Of a stretch of 64,000 nucleotides of DNA, positions 21,858-32,056 are shown piece after piece. The first letter of the stretch is position 1. The number at the start of each line of letters is the position of its first letter. This DNA comes from Euborellia annulipes (taxonomy: Eukaryota > Arthropoda > Insecta > Dermaptera > Anisolabididae). A program made the position numbers and the translations under genes. The notes below the pieces were generated by a model. It made no database searches and was not told where the DNA came from. It was given only the letters and a program-made list of their open reading frames with translations. The DNA lies in contig JAKCPI010002469.1 in assembly GCA_023213315.1 (NCBI GenBank), positions 1 to 64,000 on the forward strand, written 5' to 3'.

Positions 21858-22329
21858 CAAGGGCGGATCCAGAGGAGGGGGAGGGGGTGGGGTAATTTGG
21901 TATGAATGAACACAACTTTCTCTTACTTTCGGTAATTGAAAGATGCATTTGTACCTGTTTACCAGAATATACAAATCAAATTTTTGAAGTATTAATTTTT
22001 AAAATTTTATATTAAAAATAAAATTTGATATAATCCAAAAAATACACCGTTGGCACTAGTTGAAACATTCTTAAATTAAATTATCATCTAATTATTGATA
22101 AGTAAATAAAACAAGGTTAAGTTTCAAAAGATTTTTATTTTAGCTTATGCGCATTTTTACAAGATAAAATAAAATCCTTTTGAAACTTAACCTTGTTTTA
22201 TTTATTTATCAATAATTAGATGATAATTTAATTTAATTTAATTTACAAGAAAAATATTATTAATTAATTATTATCTCGGGGCGGGGGAGGGGGTGATTAC
22301 CCCCTTTACTCCCCTTGTATCTGCCCTTG
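21858..22329. mobile_element. hAT-like element with DHE-hairpin-like insert, 472 bp
   Basis: Left end CAAGGGCGGATCCAGAGG, right end CCCCTTGTATCTGCCCTTG. Flanks GCAACAAT and CATACAAT share only ACAAT, so the 8-bp duplication is worn. Inside the left G-run it carries AACACAACTTTCTCTTACTT and CGGTAATTGAAAG, the arm of the DHE 5' hairpin, then CTGTTTACCAGAATATACAA. The copy at 54060-54228 (minus) has the same arrangement. A 190-bp AT-rich foldback lies at about 22070-22255. Confidence 0.7.
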
Positions 22330-22743
22330 CATACAATTTTTTTTTCATATATAATATTATAAATTTTTATAAAAAAATAATAGGCTACTTCTGATATTTT
22401 TTAAATTATCCGCTTATCAGGCTTTTCAATGTGATCGTATTTATAATTTCTACTCCTACCCCCAATAATAATATTTAAATAATCAAGTTTAACAGCTCTA
22501 GTTGTGTAATTATTAAAATCATATATCCGGAAGTTACTTGAATAAAAACAGCGCTTGTTGTTGTTGGCAGGAATATAAGAAAAATAATTTTTTTTTTCTA
22601 TAATTCAAAAAAATCCACCATTGGCACTAGTTGATACATTCTTAAATTTAATTAAATTATCATAGATAAATAATTGATAGTTTAATTAAATTTTTTCCTT
22701 TCAAGATCTTTATTGGAATTGGCTATGTGCACAAAGAAAGCAG

Positions 22744-22770
22744 TTTCGGCCACGTATAGGCCATCATCAA
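22744..22770 (-). ncRNA. Hammerhead-like core, left arm
   Basis: Minus strand: TTGATGA, T, GGCC - TATACGT - GGCC, GAAACTG. The spacing fits CTGATGA - stem II - GAAA with one extra T and a T for the invariant C. The opposite arm (23940-23970) has intact CTGATGA but a changed GAAA. Confidence 0.4.
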
Positions 22771-22834
22771 GCCTAAAATTTTACAAAACACGTTAGACAA
22801 ACACGAAAAACTGTTTTTATACCAAGTGGTATAT

Positions 22835-23877
22835 AAAAAATCTGGTGTGACTGGCGCACAGCACACAACTTCTCTTACCCTTCGGTAAGAGAAAGTTGTG
22901 CACCGTGCTGGTCACACCAGATTTTGTGTCGAGATATATTTAGTTTCCGATAGCACCTTAGTTTCAAACTTGGATTTTAAATGTTGACTGCTTCAAATAA
23001 ACTATGGTTATTTTTCAAAATTTTAATCTCATATTTGGACATTTTATACACAATATAGAATCGTAAATAAATACAAAATTTCATAAGAATTGGAAAAAAA
23101 AATTTTAAATGCCTAAAAAGTTCTAAAGGGGACCCCCTTTTGAATCGAAATGAACATACAAATCCCTATAGGAAATTAACATTGTTCCTATGCGAAGATA
23201 AGGTGGAAAGGGAATTTAAAAAGAGGAGAGAGGCGATAATGTTTGCAAGTGAGAGAGAGACATATATGTTTTCTTGGAAACAATTAAAGACACAAATAAA
23301 TTTAAAAAAAATGTGAATTTAAATAATAATTGATTTTTAATCTAATAAAAAGAAAAAGATTTAAATTCCGTTACCATGGCAACCAGTTCTATCTTTCCTA
23401 TGAAGAACAAGAGTAAAGTGGTCTTCAGAAGATTTCAACGGCAAAATGAGAATATACATTTTAAAGAGCATCTAAAAAATAGTTCATTTATGAATTTTAA
23501 AAAAATCCTTGGAGGGAATTTTGAGAAAATCGAAAAAAACTGAAAAAGTACATCAGTAAAGTACTAGTACTTTTTGGCCGATTTTGTTCAAAAGCTTATT
23601 TTGAGATTCTTCAAAGGTACCTAAGTTAAATATAAAATTTCAATCCGCTAGCTCAACTCCTTCATGCTAAAAATCTGTCCACACACACACACAGACGCAC
23701 ACACACACACACACACACACATACACACACACAGACCAATTTGCGGGACCCACTTTTTTGGACTCAGGGGACCTCAAAACATGTATATCCATCAAAATCT
23801 CGACATCGAATTTTTGACATGATCGCAATACTTTCTCTCTCTATATATTTCATATATAGGGTACGAGAAAGTAAAAA
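22835..23877 (+). mobile_element. DHE, full-length long form (reference copy)
   Basis: This is the most complete copy. The 5' hairpin spans 22835-22930 (stem ends AAAAAATCTGGTGTGAC / GTCACACCAGATTTT, loop TTACCCTTCGGTAAGAG). A long internal region follows with GCAGTCAACATTTAAAAT-type words, GGGGACCCCCTTTTGAATCG and CGTTACCATGGCAACCAG. Next come the GAAAAAACTGAAAAAGTACA and TCAGTAAAGTACTAGTAC core, then (CA)n with GACAGAC-type microsatellite at 23680-23735. GACCTCAAAACATG, TCAAAATCTCGACATCG and TTTTTGACATGATCGCAATA precede the 3' hairpin and the A-run. No protein is encoded. Confidence 0.9.
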
Positions 23878-23939
23878 ATCAAAAAAAGAAAAAACAGTTT
23901 TTCATATTTGTCTTGCATGTGCTTAATTTATTGTTTTAT

Positions 23940-23970
23940 CTGATGATAGCCCATAAGTGGCTTTCATAGT
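23940..23970 (+). ncRNA. Hammerhead-like core, right arm
   Basis: CTGATGA, T, AGCC - CATAAGT - GGCT, then TTCATAG where the left arm has GAAACTG. The stem pairs AGCC with GGCT while the left arm pairs GGCC with GGCC. The two arms have therefore diverged in a way that still keeps the stem. Confidence 0.4.
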
Positions 23971-24060
23971 GCACAATGGTATCAGTAGCCAATTCCAATA
24001 AAGATCTTGAAAGGAAAAAATTATTCTTCTTATATTCTTGCCAACAATAAATAACCAGCT

Positions 24061-25264
24061 CTGTTTTTTACCCAAATAACTATCTAATGATTTAAATAAT
24101 TAATTCAAGCAATTGATTTGTCGGTCAAATGATCATTTAAGCCGTATGCAAAAGTCACCCATCCAAACTGATTTGTGTGGTAAGCACATGAATAATGTTG
24201 GGATTTTTTTTTCAAGATTATCTTAAAAATTTCATTTATTTTAAAGCAATTTATCATAAAAGTTATCAGAATGACATCTCTATTCGGTTAAACTTTTTTT
24301 TTTTTAAATTAACCTCTAGAAATTCTTCGCATCTGTTTTAAAACCGTATTTTTACTAATAGAAAATATAATATCTCTCTTCGAAATGTCTGTATTATCAA
24401 ATGAATTAATCATCTTATGATATTATAAAGGGAATAAGATTATAACTAATTCATTTTATAAGATAAATTTATTCATTCATAATAAAGTCATTTAATGAAT
24501 TTGCGTCGTCTTCATGATGATCTGGAGTGATTTCATTTCTCTTCCTTATATCAATTTTCTCTTTAAAAAGTACCCTTACTTACACTCGGATACTCAACCC
24601 GGCTCTCTACTATTTTCATTAGGCAATGTGCCGTCTTTTTTTAGTCGCATCTTGAATTTCTAATGATAATAATAAAACTAGAGTAAAAAAATGTCGCATC
24701 ATAACTCTAAGAGAAAGAAATATAAATATTTTATTTCTCCTCACCCCATTTTAAAATTTGTTGAAATATGAAGTATGTTTCTCTTTTCTGTTAAAAGCTG
24801 TTTGACTCAAGTAGCTAAGAGATGGCGTTAAGATCGTTCGTATTGGAACTAAAAATTCTACAAACTTTTCTCTTGAGATAGAGTTGTGATAGAATTTTCT
24901 TTTATTTTTTCGATATTCAAAAAAAAAGAACGATGACAATTTTTAAATATCTCAAAAAGAACTTCGAAATTTAGATAACTGATACTTTTTCAATAAATTT
25001 CTTCTATTGTCACTTTTATTTTTTTTAAAAATTTCTTATTTGACCTTTCTTTCTTAAACCGGAGATATGGGTGGGTCGTTTGCTTTATTTAAATTATATT
25101 GGTTATTGAAAATATAGCTTGACGAATAGTGTTAGTTTTCTTATTTCTTATGAGTAGAATTTTCACTTCTCTAATGTGTAGTACGATTTATGGAAATGTC
25201 CGACCACGATAACTCAAATAAGATTGTGTTGAAATTTTACACACATATATATATTTATAGATCT
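24061..25264. other. AT-rich, no gene seen
   Basis: No coding or element signal is supported. A CCGACCACGATAACTC word near 25200 recurs in variant form (GACCACGAGTTCTCCG) at 26030 and (GACCACGAGTTACCCG) at 47320, a small dispersed module of unknown origin. Confidence 0.4.
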
Positions 25265-25985
25265 ACTCTGTACAAAATGGGAGAAGAAAGATGGACGAGA
25301 ATATGGTATTACAAAATTCTTAGAGATATGGAGAATGGACTGAAGGGGTAATGAGAAAAGGGAGAAGATGAAAAGAGAACTGGAGAAGATTGGTAGACCC
25401 AGAATCTGTCAGGAATGGAAGAAAGAAATGAAACAGTCTCAGAAAATAGGAGATGGAGAATATTCTAGAGAGAAAATTGGAACAAATAATCCAGAAGAAT
25501 TTGAGCCAGATAGACAAATCCCAGTACAATCCATTCCACGGGCAGATAAAGAAGACGATCGGACAAGAAGCTTACCTGAGAGAGGCATGCGAAGAGAATA
25601 GAAGACCTGGGCCCGAGCATGGTGCGGAAACCTGGCGCTTTTAGGGAAAAAAGAGGTTTGAAGTGTAGAGTGTGCGGAATCGACATCTGATGTGCGATCG
25701 AGGGAACTACAGGGAAGAACTTGGGAGACCTCTGGAGCAGATCGGAAGGACCAAACATGGATGAGGAACTCCTGGAAATTTTGAAGTAGCTGGAGGGGAG
25801 GAGGAGAGGAGAATGAGGAAAGAGGAGAAGATTGAACTTTTATAGCTGAATAGCTTTTCCTTTTTATATATAAATCTTAGGTTTAAGAAGAATGTGTCCT
25901 TCATGGCCTACTTGTATCGCTGTGATTCAATGTTGTAACATCCCCCAAAGCCTAGCAATAGTTAAGGGAGACAAATAAATAAATA
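25265..25985 (+). pseudogene. Decayed 3' end of a Jockey-like LINE
   Basis: Three forward frames must be joined to follow one protein. Frame pieces read MGEERWTRIWYYKILRD, then RPRICQEWKKEMKQSQ, SQYNPFHGQIKK, AYLREACEEN, ARAWCGNLALLG and KRGLKCRVCG. This order (Trp-rich helix, YNP, YLRE, a RxGN-like step and CRxCG) matches the C-terminal region after the reverse transcriptase of Jockey/CR1-type ORF2 proteins, in which CRxCG belongs to a zinc-binding knuckle. The element ends in GTTAAGGGAGACAAATAAATA, an AAAT-type tail typical of non-LTR elements. It is purine-rich and richer in GC than the surroundings. The 5' part, including the catalytic domain, is missing. Several frameshifts and stops make it non-functional. 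Confidence 0.75.
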
Positions 25986-27301
25986 AATATTAATAGATCT
26001 CCTCATATTTTGTGAGTAGTGTATGTCGACCACGAGTTCTCCGAATTAAGACCTCTGATTTTTTTCTACATATTTATTTATGCCCAACTATAATATTTTT
26101 TTTAGATTAGGCTATACAATAGTCAACTTTTTCTTACATTAATATATTTTTTTTTATATTAATATAATTACATTAGTTAATAGGAATAGTTTAAATAAAT
26201 CTAGCGATCCTTTGCTTTTTTTTTTAAGTGCGCGAATTGAGCATCTCGGATTTTTTTTTGCACACTCTCAGCTAAAACCATTTTTCCTCGATATCATCAG
26301 ACATTATATAAATAATGTCCTTTAATGACTTTTTTTTTAATATCACAGATTTTTTTAAGAATAAATTTTAAAGCCACACCCTTTGCTAAAAATATTAAAA
26401 GCAAAAATAAGAAAAAAAAAGGAAATGTAATAAAATTCGTTTTAAATTTTTTAAAATTACATTTCTTCTATACATTTATCCAATACATTAATTCTCTTTT
26501 TCAATTTTATGTTTCTTCGAATAAAAGCGTATTTTATATTGATAAAGAAAGCTTTGATAATAAGATTTAAATAATTTTTTTAAACTTAAATTTAAAGCTC
26601 TAGAGAGGAAGATGACATCAAGATGGATTTTTATATACTAGAATTTTAATATTAAATTAAATTTTATACTTATTAATTTATAAGCAACTTGCGAATTTCA
26701 CATGTTAAATTTATGAAATATACTCTATCTTAAAAAAAAAAAAATCAGATTAAATTTTTAAACCTGGAATAGAGTAAAATGAAAATCAATTTTTAATTTT
26801 TTAATTAAAAATTTGCCAGGTTAAAAATTAAAACAAATATTTTCTTATTGATAACGCTTCGTACGTCTGTCTGTCACTGCTTTCGTTATTTGGTCTCTGT
26901 CTATGTTTTATCATCGCTGAGGACGTGAATAAATGTTTATATGAAATTCTTAAAAAAAATTCCGATTGCTTTTTCCAAAAAAATATCAAAATATTTACCT
27001 AAAATTCACCTGAAAAATGCTTATTGGTTGGATTGGTGGCTAAACGAAAAATTATTTAATCAAACAAATTATATATTAAATAGCCTACTCTAAAACATTT
27101 TTCAGAGATCGACTTATTCAATTAATTTAAATGAGTAACTTTAGATGTGGATAATTAATAAATTTTTAAAAGTTACTGATGCCTCTCCATTTCATATGGT
27201 GCTACCGTTTGCGGTGGCCCTCATTATATATTTTAAGTTTTAATTAATTTTACCGCTCGAAATTTATTAGAAAAGTTTTATTTCTATATATATATACTGT
27301 A
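25986..27301. other. AT-rich, no gene seen
   Basis: Poly-T and AT runs. The short frame at 26325-26570 is Lys/Phe-rich low-complexity and unlikely to be real. No element end is recognised. Confidence 0.45.
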
Positions 27302-27921
27302 CATTAGGGTTGTCCTAAGCGGGGTGTTTTCGAATTTCTTTGCTCCCAGGAACTCAAATGCTTCCAAATTGATAAAAAAAATTCCCTGAAAATTTCTTAA
27401 TTGTCCGCATTCCAACCTAAGTTTCTTATGGAAATAACGGGAAATATTTATTTCGTTCTTCAGAATTCCTTAACTCGTGGACAGATTAAAATGATGAGTC
27501 TCACATGTTTTTATAGAGAATTCGACGCTCTACAAAAAAAGATATATTACGATTTTAGCTAACAATGTAAGTCTATTATTTTAAACGTTATTCGAGCTCA
27601 AAGTTTTATATTCATATAATTATCAATATTATGAAGCATATTCATAAAATTAACACTTGTGTTTTGAAATATATTACATTGTTGTAGAGCGTCAAATTCT
27701 CTATAGAAACATGTGAGATTCATCATTTTAAATTTATCTGTCCCCGAGTTGAAAAATTCTGAAAAACGAAAGAAATATTTCCCATGTTATTTCCGCTTAA
27801 GTTGGAATGCAGACTATTTCAGGGTTAATATTAAGGGCTCAAATTTTCAGGGATTTTTTTTTAACAATCTAGAAGCATTTGAGCCCCTAGGAGCAAAGAA
27901 ATTCAAAAACACCACCCTAAT
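27302..27921. mobile_element. Foldback element, about 620 bp
   Basis: The left arm 27302-27570 (TTAGGGTTGTCC, GTTTTCGAATTTCTTTGCTC, CTCACATGTTTTTATAGAGA, GACGCTCTACAA) pairs with the right arm 27672-27921 (TTGTAGAGCGTC, TCTCTATAGAAACATGTGAG, GAGCAAAGAAATTC, ACCACCCTAATA) at an estimated 80-85 percent. The loop is about 100 bp. It lies between TATATA-rich flanks. The arms do not match other repeats in the window. Confidence 0.85.
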
Positions 27922-28393
27922 ATATATACCGTATATCAGTATATTAATAAAATAAATGAAAATAAAATGATTTAAGAATTTTGTATTCCAAGCTAACTGG
28001 CTTGAAATAGGGCAAAAAAATAACTCTCAATGATAAGAAAAGTGGAAAACTTTTTTTTAACTCTATTTTTTACTTACTTATGTCAGAGGCACTTTTCTTT
28101 TTTTTTTTCTTTAAATAAATCTAACAAACTTTTTATTGATGAAGATTTTTTTTAACAATTTTTTTACATCTAGATAATTCACCTTTTAATTTAAATTACA
28201 TAGCAAATAAATTTCTTGAATATTGGCAAAATTTAAATAGAAATGCGTAACTAAAAAAAATCTTTACTATTAGAGGAAAAGATCACGCGAATTACTTGGA
28301 AGGGAAGTCTTTTCTTTCCACATCAGATTACTAAGTAGATGACAGACTGGTCTTCTCTTTCCTATAAAATTATCTTTGCTCTTCTAATTATAA
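27922..28393. other. AT-rich, no gene seen
   Basis: No supportable feature. It ends at the next DHE copy. Confidence 0.45.
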
Positions 28394-28711
28394 TTACTTT
28401 CTCTTACCTATTTATATATAATATATAGTGAGGAAGTATTGCGATCATGTCCCCTGAGTCTGTGCTTCTGTCTGTTTGTCTGTCTTTGTGATGTTTTAAA
28501 ACTTGAAGGAAATAAAATACGAGATTGAAATTTTATATTTAAGTTAGATGACCTCCCAGACAGTTAAAATAAGTTTTTGAACAAAATCGGCCTAAAAGTA
28601 TTAGTACTTTACTGAAGTACTTTTTCAGTTTTTTTCGAATTTCTCAAAATTTGGTCTAACGATTTTGATTAAAATTAAAATTCATAATCAACTATTTTTT
28701 AGATGTTACTA
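28394..28711 (-). mobile_element. DHE copy, 5' truncated
   Basis: The inverted 3' hairpin (ACTTTCTCTTACCTA near 28396, GAGGAAGTATTGCGATCATG) is followed by GTCTGTTTGTCTGTC, CCTAAAAGTATTAGTACTTT (worn core) and TTCTCAAAATTTGG. It stops at about 28711, losing the 5' half. Confidence 0.78.
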
Positions 28712-29424
28712 GAAGTATTTACTTTCTCTAATTATTTATATACTTCATTAATTATATTACCAGTTTTTTTTTTTATATTCCTATTTAACCTAAGCTTTTT
28801 AATTAGCTCACACTTTTTTTTTTATATTTCAAAATTTTAATAAGTTTTTAAAAGTTAAAAAAAAAAATATGAAAACAAAAAAAGGTCATATAATTAAATG
28901 AAACCAAAGAAAAATATTTCTCATTTATTTCTTGTGAAAACTAATTAAAGAATACAAAATTTGAAATTAATTCCATACTTACTTTCAAAGAGAGAGAAAG
29001 AAAAAAGCAATCATTTTCCAAATTTAAACTTATTTAATTTTTACACAAAATGAATATAAATCTTGTGTTTTTTTTTTAATTACTTTATTATTATCTCATT
29101 TTTCTTTGATATTTTGTATCTACTATACACTGCCTTATAACAAAACTTGTATTGAATTTTAATCCAAGACAAACCGCTATAAACTGAAGTATTAAATTCA
29201 CCGATCCACAAAAAGGGGGAGGAAGTTTCCCTCCTGGGTGGGCCCGGCAAGGGGTGGGGGGGGGGGGGGGGGTTTGGAGGGGGGGGTGATTTTTTTTGCT
29301 TGGTCAAATGTTTGATCCAAAAGTCTGTCTTTCGTGTTTTTTCGTTTTTTGTTTCTCTTCCCTCGGTTTTTTAAATTCATAAATGATTTTTGGCTTAGTT
29401 TCTCGTTGTCTTCTGAGCTTTTTT
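28712..29424. other. No gene; G-run hAT-like scar
   Basis: At 29215-29295, GGGAGGAAGTTTCCC, GGGCCCGGC and a G-run of about 17 bases resemble the inner G-runs of the hAT elements, but terminal repeats and target duplication were not found. Pro-rich minus-strand frames here are translations of the G-run. Confidence 0.4.
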
Positions 29425-29868
29425 GTTCTTCATAGGAAAGATAGAATGGGATTAAATTTAAATTTTTTTTTTTATTAGATTAAAAATAATTATTATTTAA
29501 ATTATTTTTTAAATTTATTTTTTTTAATTTTTAAAAATATATTTCTCTCTCACTGAAAATTATTTTCTCTATCTTTTTAAATTTTCACCTTATTTGATAG
29601 AAAAATTTAATTTTATAGGATTTTATTAATTGATTAAAGGGGCCTTAAATTTAGATTTAAAATTTTTTTTAATTTTATGAAATTTTGTATTTATTTAGAT
29701 TCTATATTTGTATAAAATTAAATATGAGATAAAATTTTAAAAATAAATATTTATTTGAAGATCAAATTTAAAATAAGTTTAAACTAAGGTGTATGAAACT
29801 AAATATATTCGAAAAAATTGGGAAAAATTAGAAGGGAAGAGAAAGTGTCCCATCACCCAGATTTTTAA
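29425..29868 (-). mobile_element. Strongly decayed DHE long-form interior
   Basis: The order TTCTTCATAGGAAAGATAGA, ATTAGATTAAAAATAATTAT, ATGAAATTTTGTATTTATTT, AAATATGAGATAAAATTTT, GTGTATGAAACTAAATATAT matches the inverted interior of the reference copy (22950-23400). The changes are mostly towards A and T. Both hairpin ends are lost. Confidence 0.65.
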
Positions 29869-30601
29869 ATTTTCTTTTCGTTTACCAGTACAAATGAGAA
29901 TTTATTTTATCGCGACAATCGATTTTCAAAGTTTCAAGCCATTTTTATCTCCTATTTCAGCCAGTTTTTTTTTTTTTTAATTAACAGTTTATTACTTATT
30001 GGATTTTCCCCTCTATGTATTGAATATAATTAAAGTTTTAGTTGCCTATATGCAGGTGAAAATTAAATTTATTAATTTATGACTAACAAATAATATACAA
30101 TACATACACATACAAATAATATATTATCTTTTATACTCAGGAATACTTTTCGACTATAAATTTCCCCGAGCCAAATTTGTCATCTCTTTCTATAACGTTT
30201 CTATAATATTCTTTATTCGTTTTCTTTCATTATTTTGTGTAAAACTGTTGAGAAAATATTCATCACCCCAAAAAAACAAAATTAAAATAATAATACTTTA
30301 TCAAAATAAGACTCATAAACAATATTGCTCTATTAATTGTGAACAACTTTTGTTTGAAAAACTTTTTTGTATCTTTTTTCTAATTAGGATCAGGGCATTA
30401 AGAGAATTGCAGCCATTATTAAGAAAGAATAAGAGATAGAAAAAATTTCTTCAAACAAAAGGTGTTCACAATTAAGATTAGGACAATAATGTATATAGGT
30501 ATTATTTCAATAAAGTTAATACTTTAGAAGATATTTTGTTCAAAATGACTCTTATCATACAAAAAGTATTATAATCAAAAAGTTCGGATCTTAATAATAA
30601 A
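29869..30601. other. No gene seen
   Basis: AT-rich. A short inverted pair (AATTGTGAACAACTTTTGTTTG at about 30337 against CAAACAAAAGGTGTTCACAA at about 30453) flanks about 90 bp and may be a tiny foldback. Confidence 0.45.
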
Positions 30602-30812
30602 TAAAAAGAATATCAGTGAAATTTGTCGTGAAAATTGTTTCGAGTACACTTTATTGATGTACTTCAAATTTTTCAAGTTCATTTTCCGGCTCTTCCTTTC
30701 ATAGAGCCAATGTTAAATCCCTATGGGGATTTGCATGTTAATTTTGGTTCAAAAGGGGGTCCCCAATTTAAAAAATTTTTTTCCAATTATGAAATTTTGT
30801 ATTTATTCAGCC
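30602..30812 (-). mobile_element. DHE long-form interior fragment
   Basis: GAAAATTGTTTCGAGTACAC, CATTTTCCGGCTCTTCCTTT, ATAGAGCCAATGTTAAATCC and TTCAAAAGGGGGTCCC match the interior of DHE copy 2 (8750-8880) in the same orientation. Confidence 0.78.
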
Positions 30813-31629
30813 TACTTGCTATTTAAAAATTTCTCTTTAAAAATTGAAAAAAACACAAAAATTTTCGCTGTTTATTTGTTACTTGGATGATTCGACAGGA
30901 ATGCAATATTAATTAGGTCAAGAGATTAAAAAAATTTTTGATAAATTTATTCTCTCTGAATTCTTGAAGTTTTGACTGTTAGTGAATACTCGATTTAGTC
31001 AAAGAAATAAAAATTATTGTTATACTGTGTCATTATGAATTTCGAAATTTTTCTCGTTTTCCATAGTACTATTTAAATTTCTTTTTATTATACACTTTTA
31101 TAAAAATATATTCTCTCATCTATTTAAATGAGTAGTCGCTAAGGGGTCACTGTAAAATAAAGAGATTTTTTATATACCGTAAGCTTATTAATAAATAAAT
31201 GAGATAAAATAAAAACAAAAAAGAAATTTAAATCATATTTTGTAAAACGAGAATAGAAGAAACCTATTCAATAAAAGAAGTCCGGAAGCAAAAAGTTTTT
31301 TCGTTACCGCATTACTAGTAAAAAATTTTCCCTTGTTTTGACCGGGAAACCTAAAAAAGAAAAAGCATTAAGGTTTTTTTTTTTATTTTTATATATAATA
31401 TAGGCAATGTTATATATTTATAATACATAAATTATAAACTTTTGCATTGCCTAGAGCACTAGGGAAAACTTGGTGCAGAGTAGCCGAAACCTCAAGATGT
31501 CTGAGATTTGTTGTAAAATAACCAGAGAGAATAAATGTATAATTAACTATAATATATTTAATGTTTCAAAAATTTAACCTCAATATTATCTAAAGAGGAT
31601 ATAATCAATTTCGTAGGAAGTTCTTTTTT
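30813..31629. other. AT-rich, no gene seen
   Basis: A GCCTAGAGCACTAGGGAAAA patch near 31450 is richer than its neighbours but not recognised. Confidence 0.4.
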
Positions 31630-32056
31630 TTTAATTTCTCTTACCTATATATGTATATGGATGGTATATTGGATTCATGTCAAAAATTCGATGTCGAGAT
31701 TTTGATGGAAATACACATTTTGAGGTCCAAAAAAGTGGTTTTTGCAACATGGTCTGTCTGTCTGTGTTCAATTAAAGGAATGAAGCAATTGAGCTACGAG
31801 GTTGCAATTTTATATTTAAGTTAAGTAAACTTCCGGACAGTAAAAATAAACTTTTGAATAAAAGTGTCCAAAGAGTTTCATTGAAGTACTTTTGCAGTTT
31901 TTTGCGATTTTCTCAAAACTCGCTCCAACGATTTTGATTAAAATTCAAAATTCAATTATTTTTTAGAAACTCTTTAAAATTTATATTCTCGTTTTGTCCT
32001 CAAAATTTTTTGAAGCACACCTTATCCTTGTACCTCAAAGTTAGAGAAATGCTTGC
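31630..32056 (-). mobile_element. DHE copy, 5' truncated
   Basis: Inverted 3' end at 31635, then TGGATTCATGTCAAAAATTC, GATGTCGAGATTTTGATGG, GTGGTTTTTGCAACATGGTC, TGTCTGTCTGTG. The core region has lost part of the AGTACTAGTACT palindrome (AAGAGTTTCATTGAAGTAC). It continues to the CTTGTACCTCA block at 32035. Confidence 0.82.

Larger units (their letters stand above)
22553..24060. mobile_element. Foldback interrupted by a DHE in its loop
   Basis: The left arm contains TTGTTGTTGGCAGGAATATA, CCTTTCAAGATCTTTATTGG, AATTGGCTATGTGCAC and a GAAAC...TGATGA motif (minus). The right arm contains the inverse words TGATGATAGCCCATAAGTGG, GTGCACAATGG, CCAATTCCAATAAAGATCTT, GAAAGGAAAAAATTATTCTT and TCTTGCCAACAATAA. 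The full-length DHE at 22835-23877 sits between the arms. The left arm also holds a 90-bp piece (22598-22690) repeated from about 22020-22110. Confidence 0.75.

Noticed and set aside
22835..23877. DHE as a Helitron
   Set aside because: Copies do not begin TC next to an A or end CTRR with a hairpin 10 bp upstream; they have hairpins at both ends and A-rich flanks.
29080..29380. Pro-rich minus-strand frames as exons
   Set aside because: They are readings of a G-run that resembles a hAT inner border.
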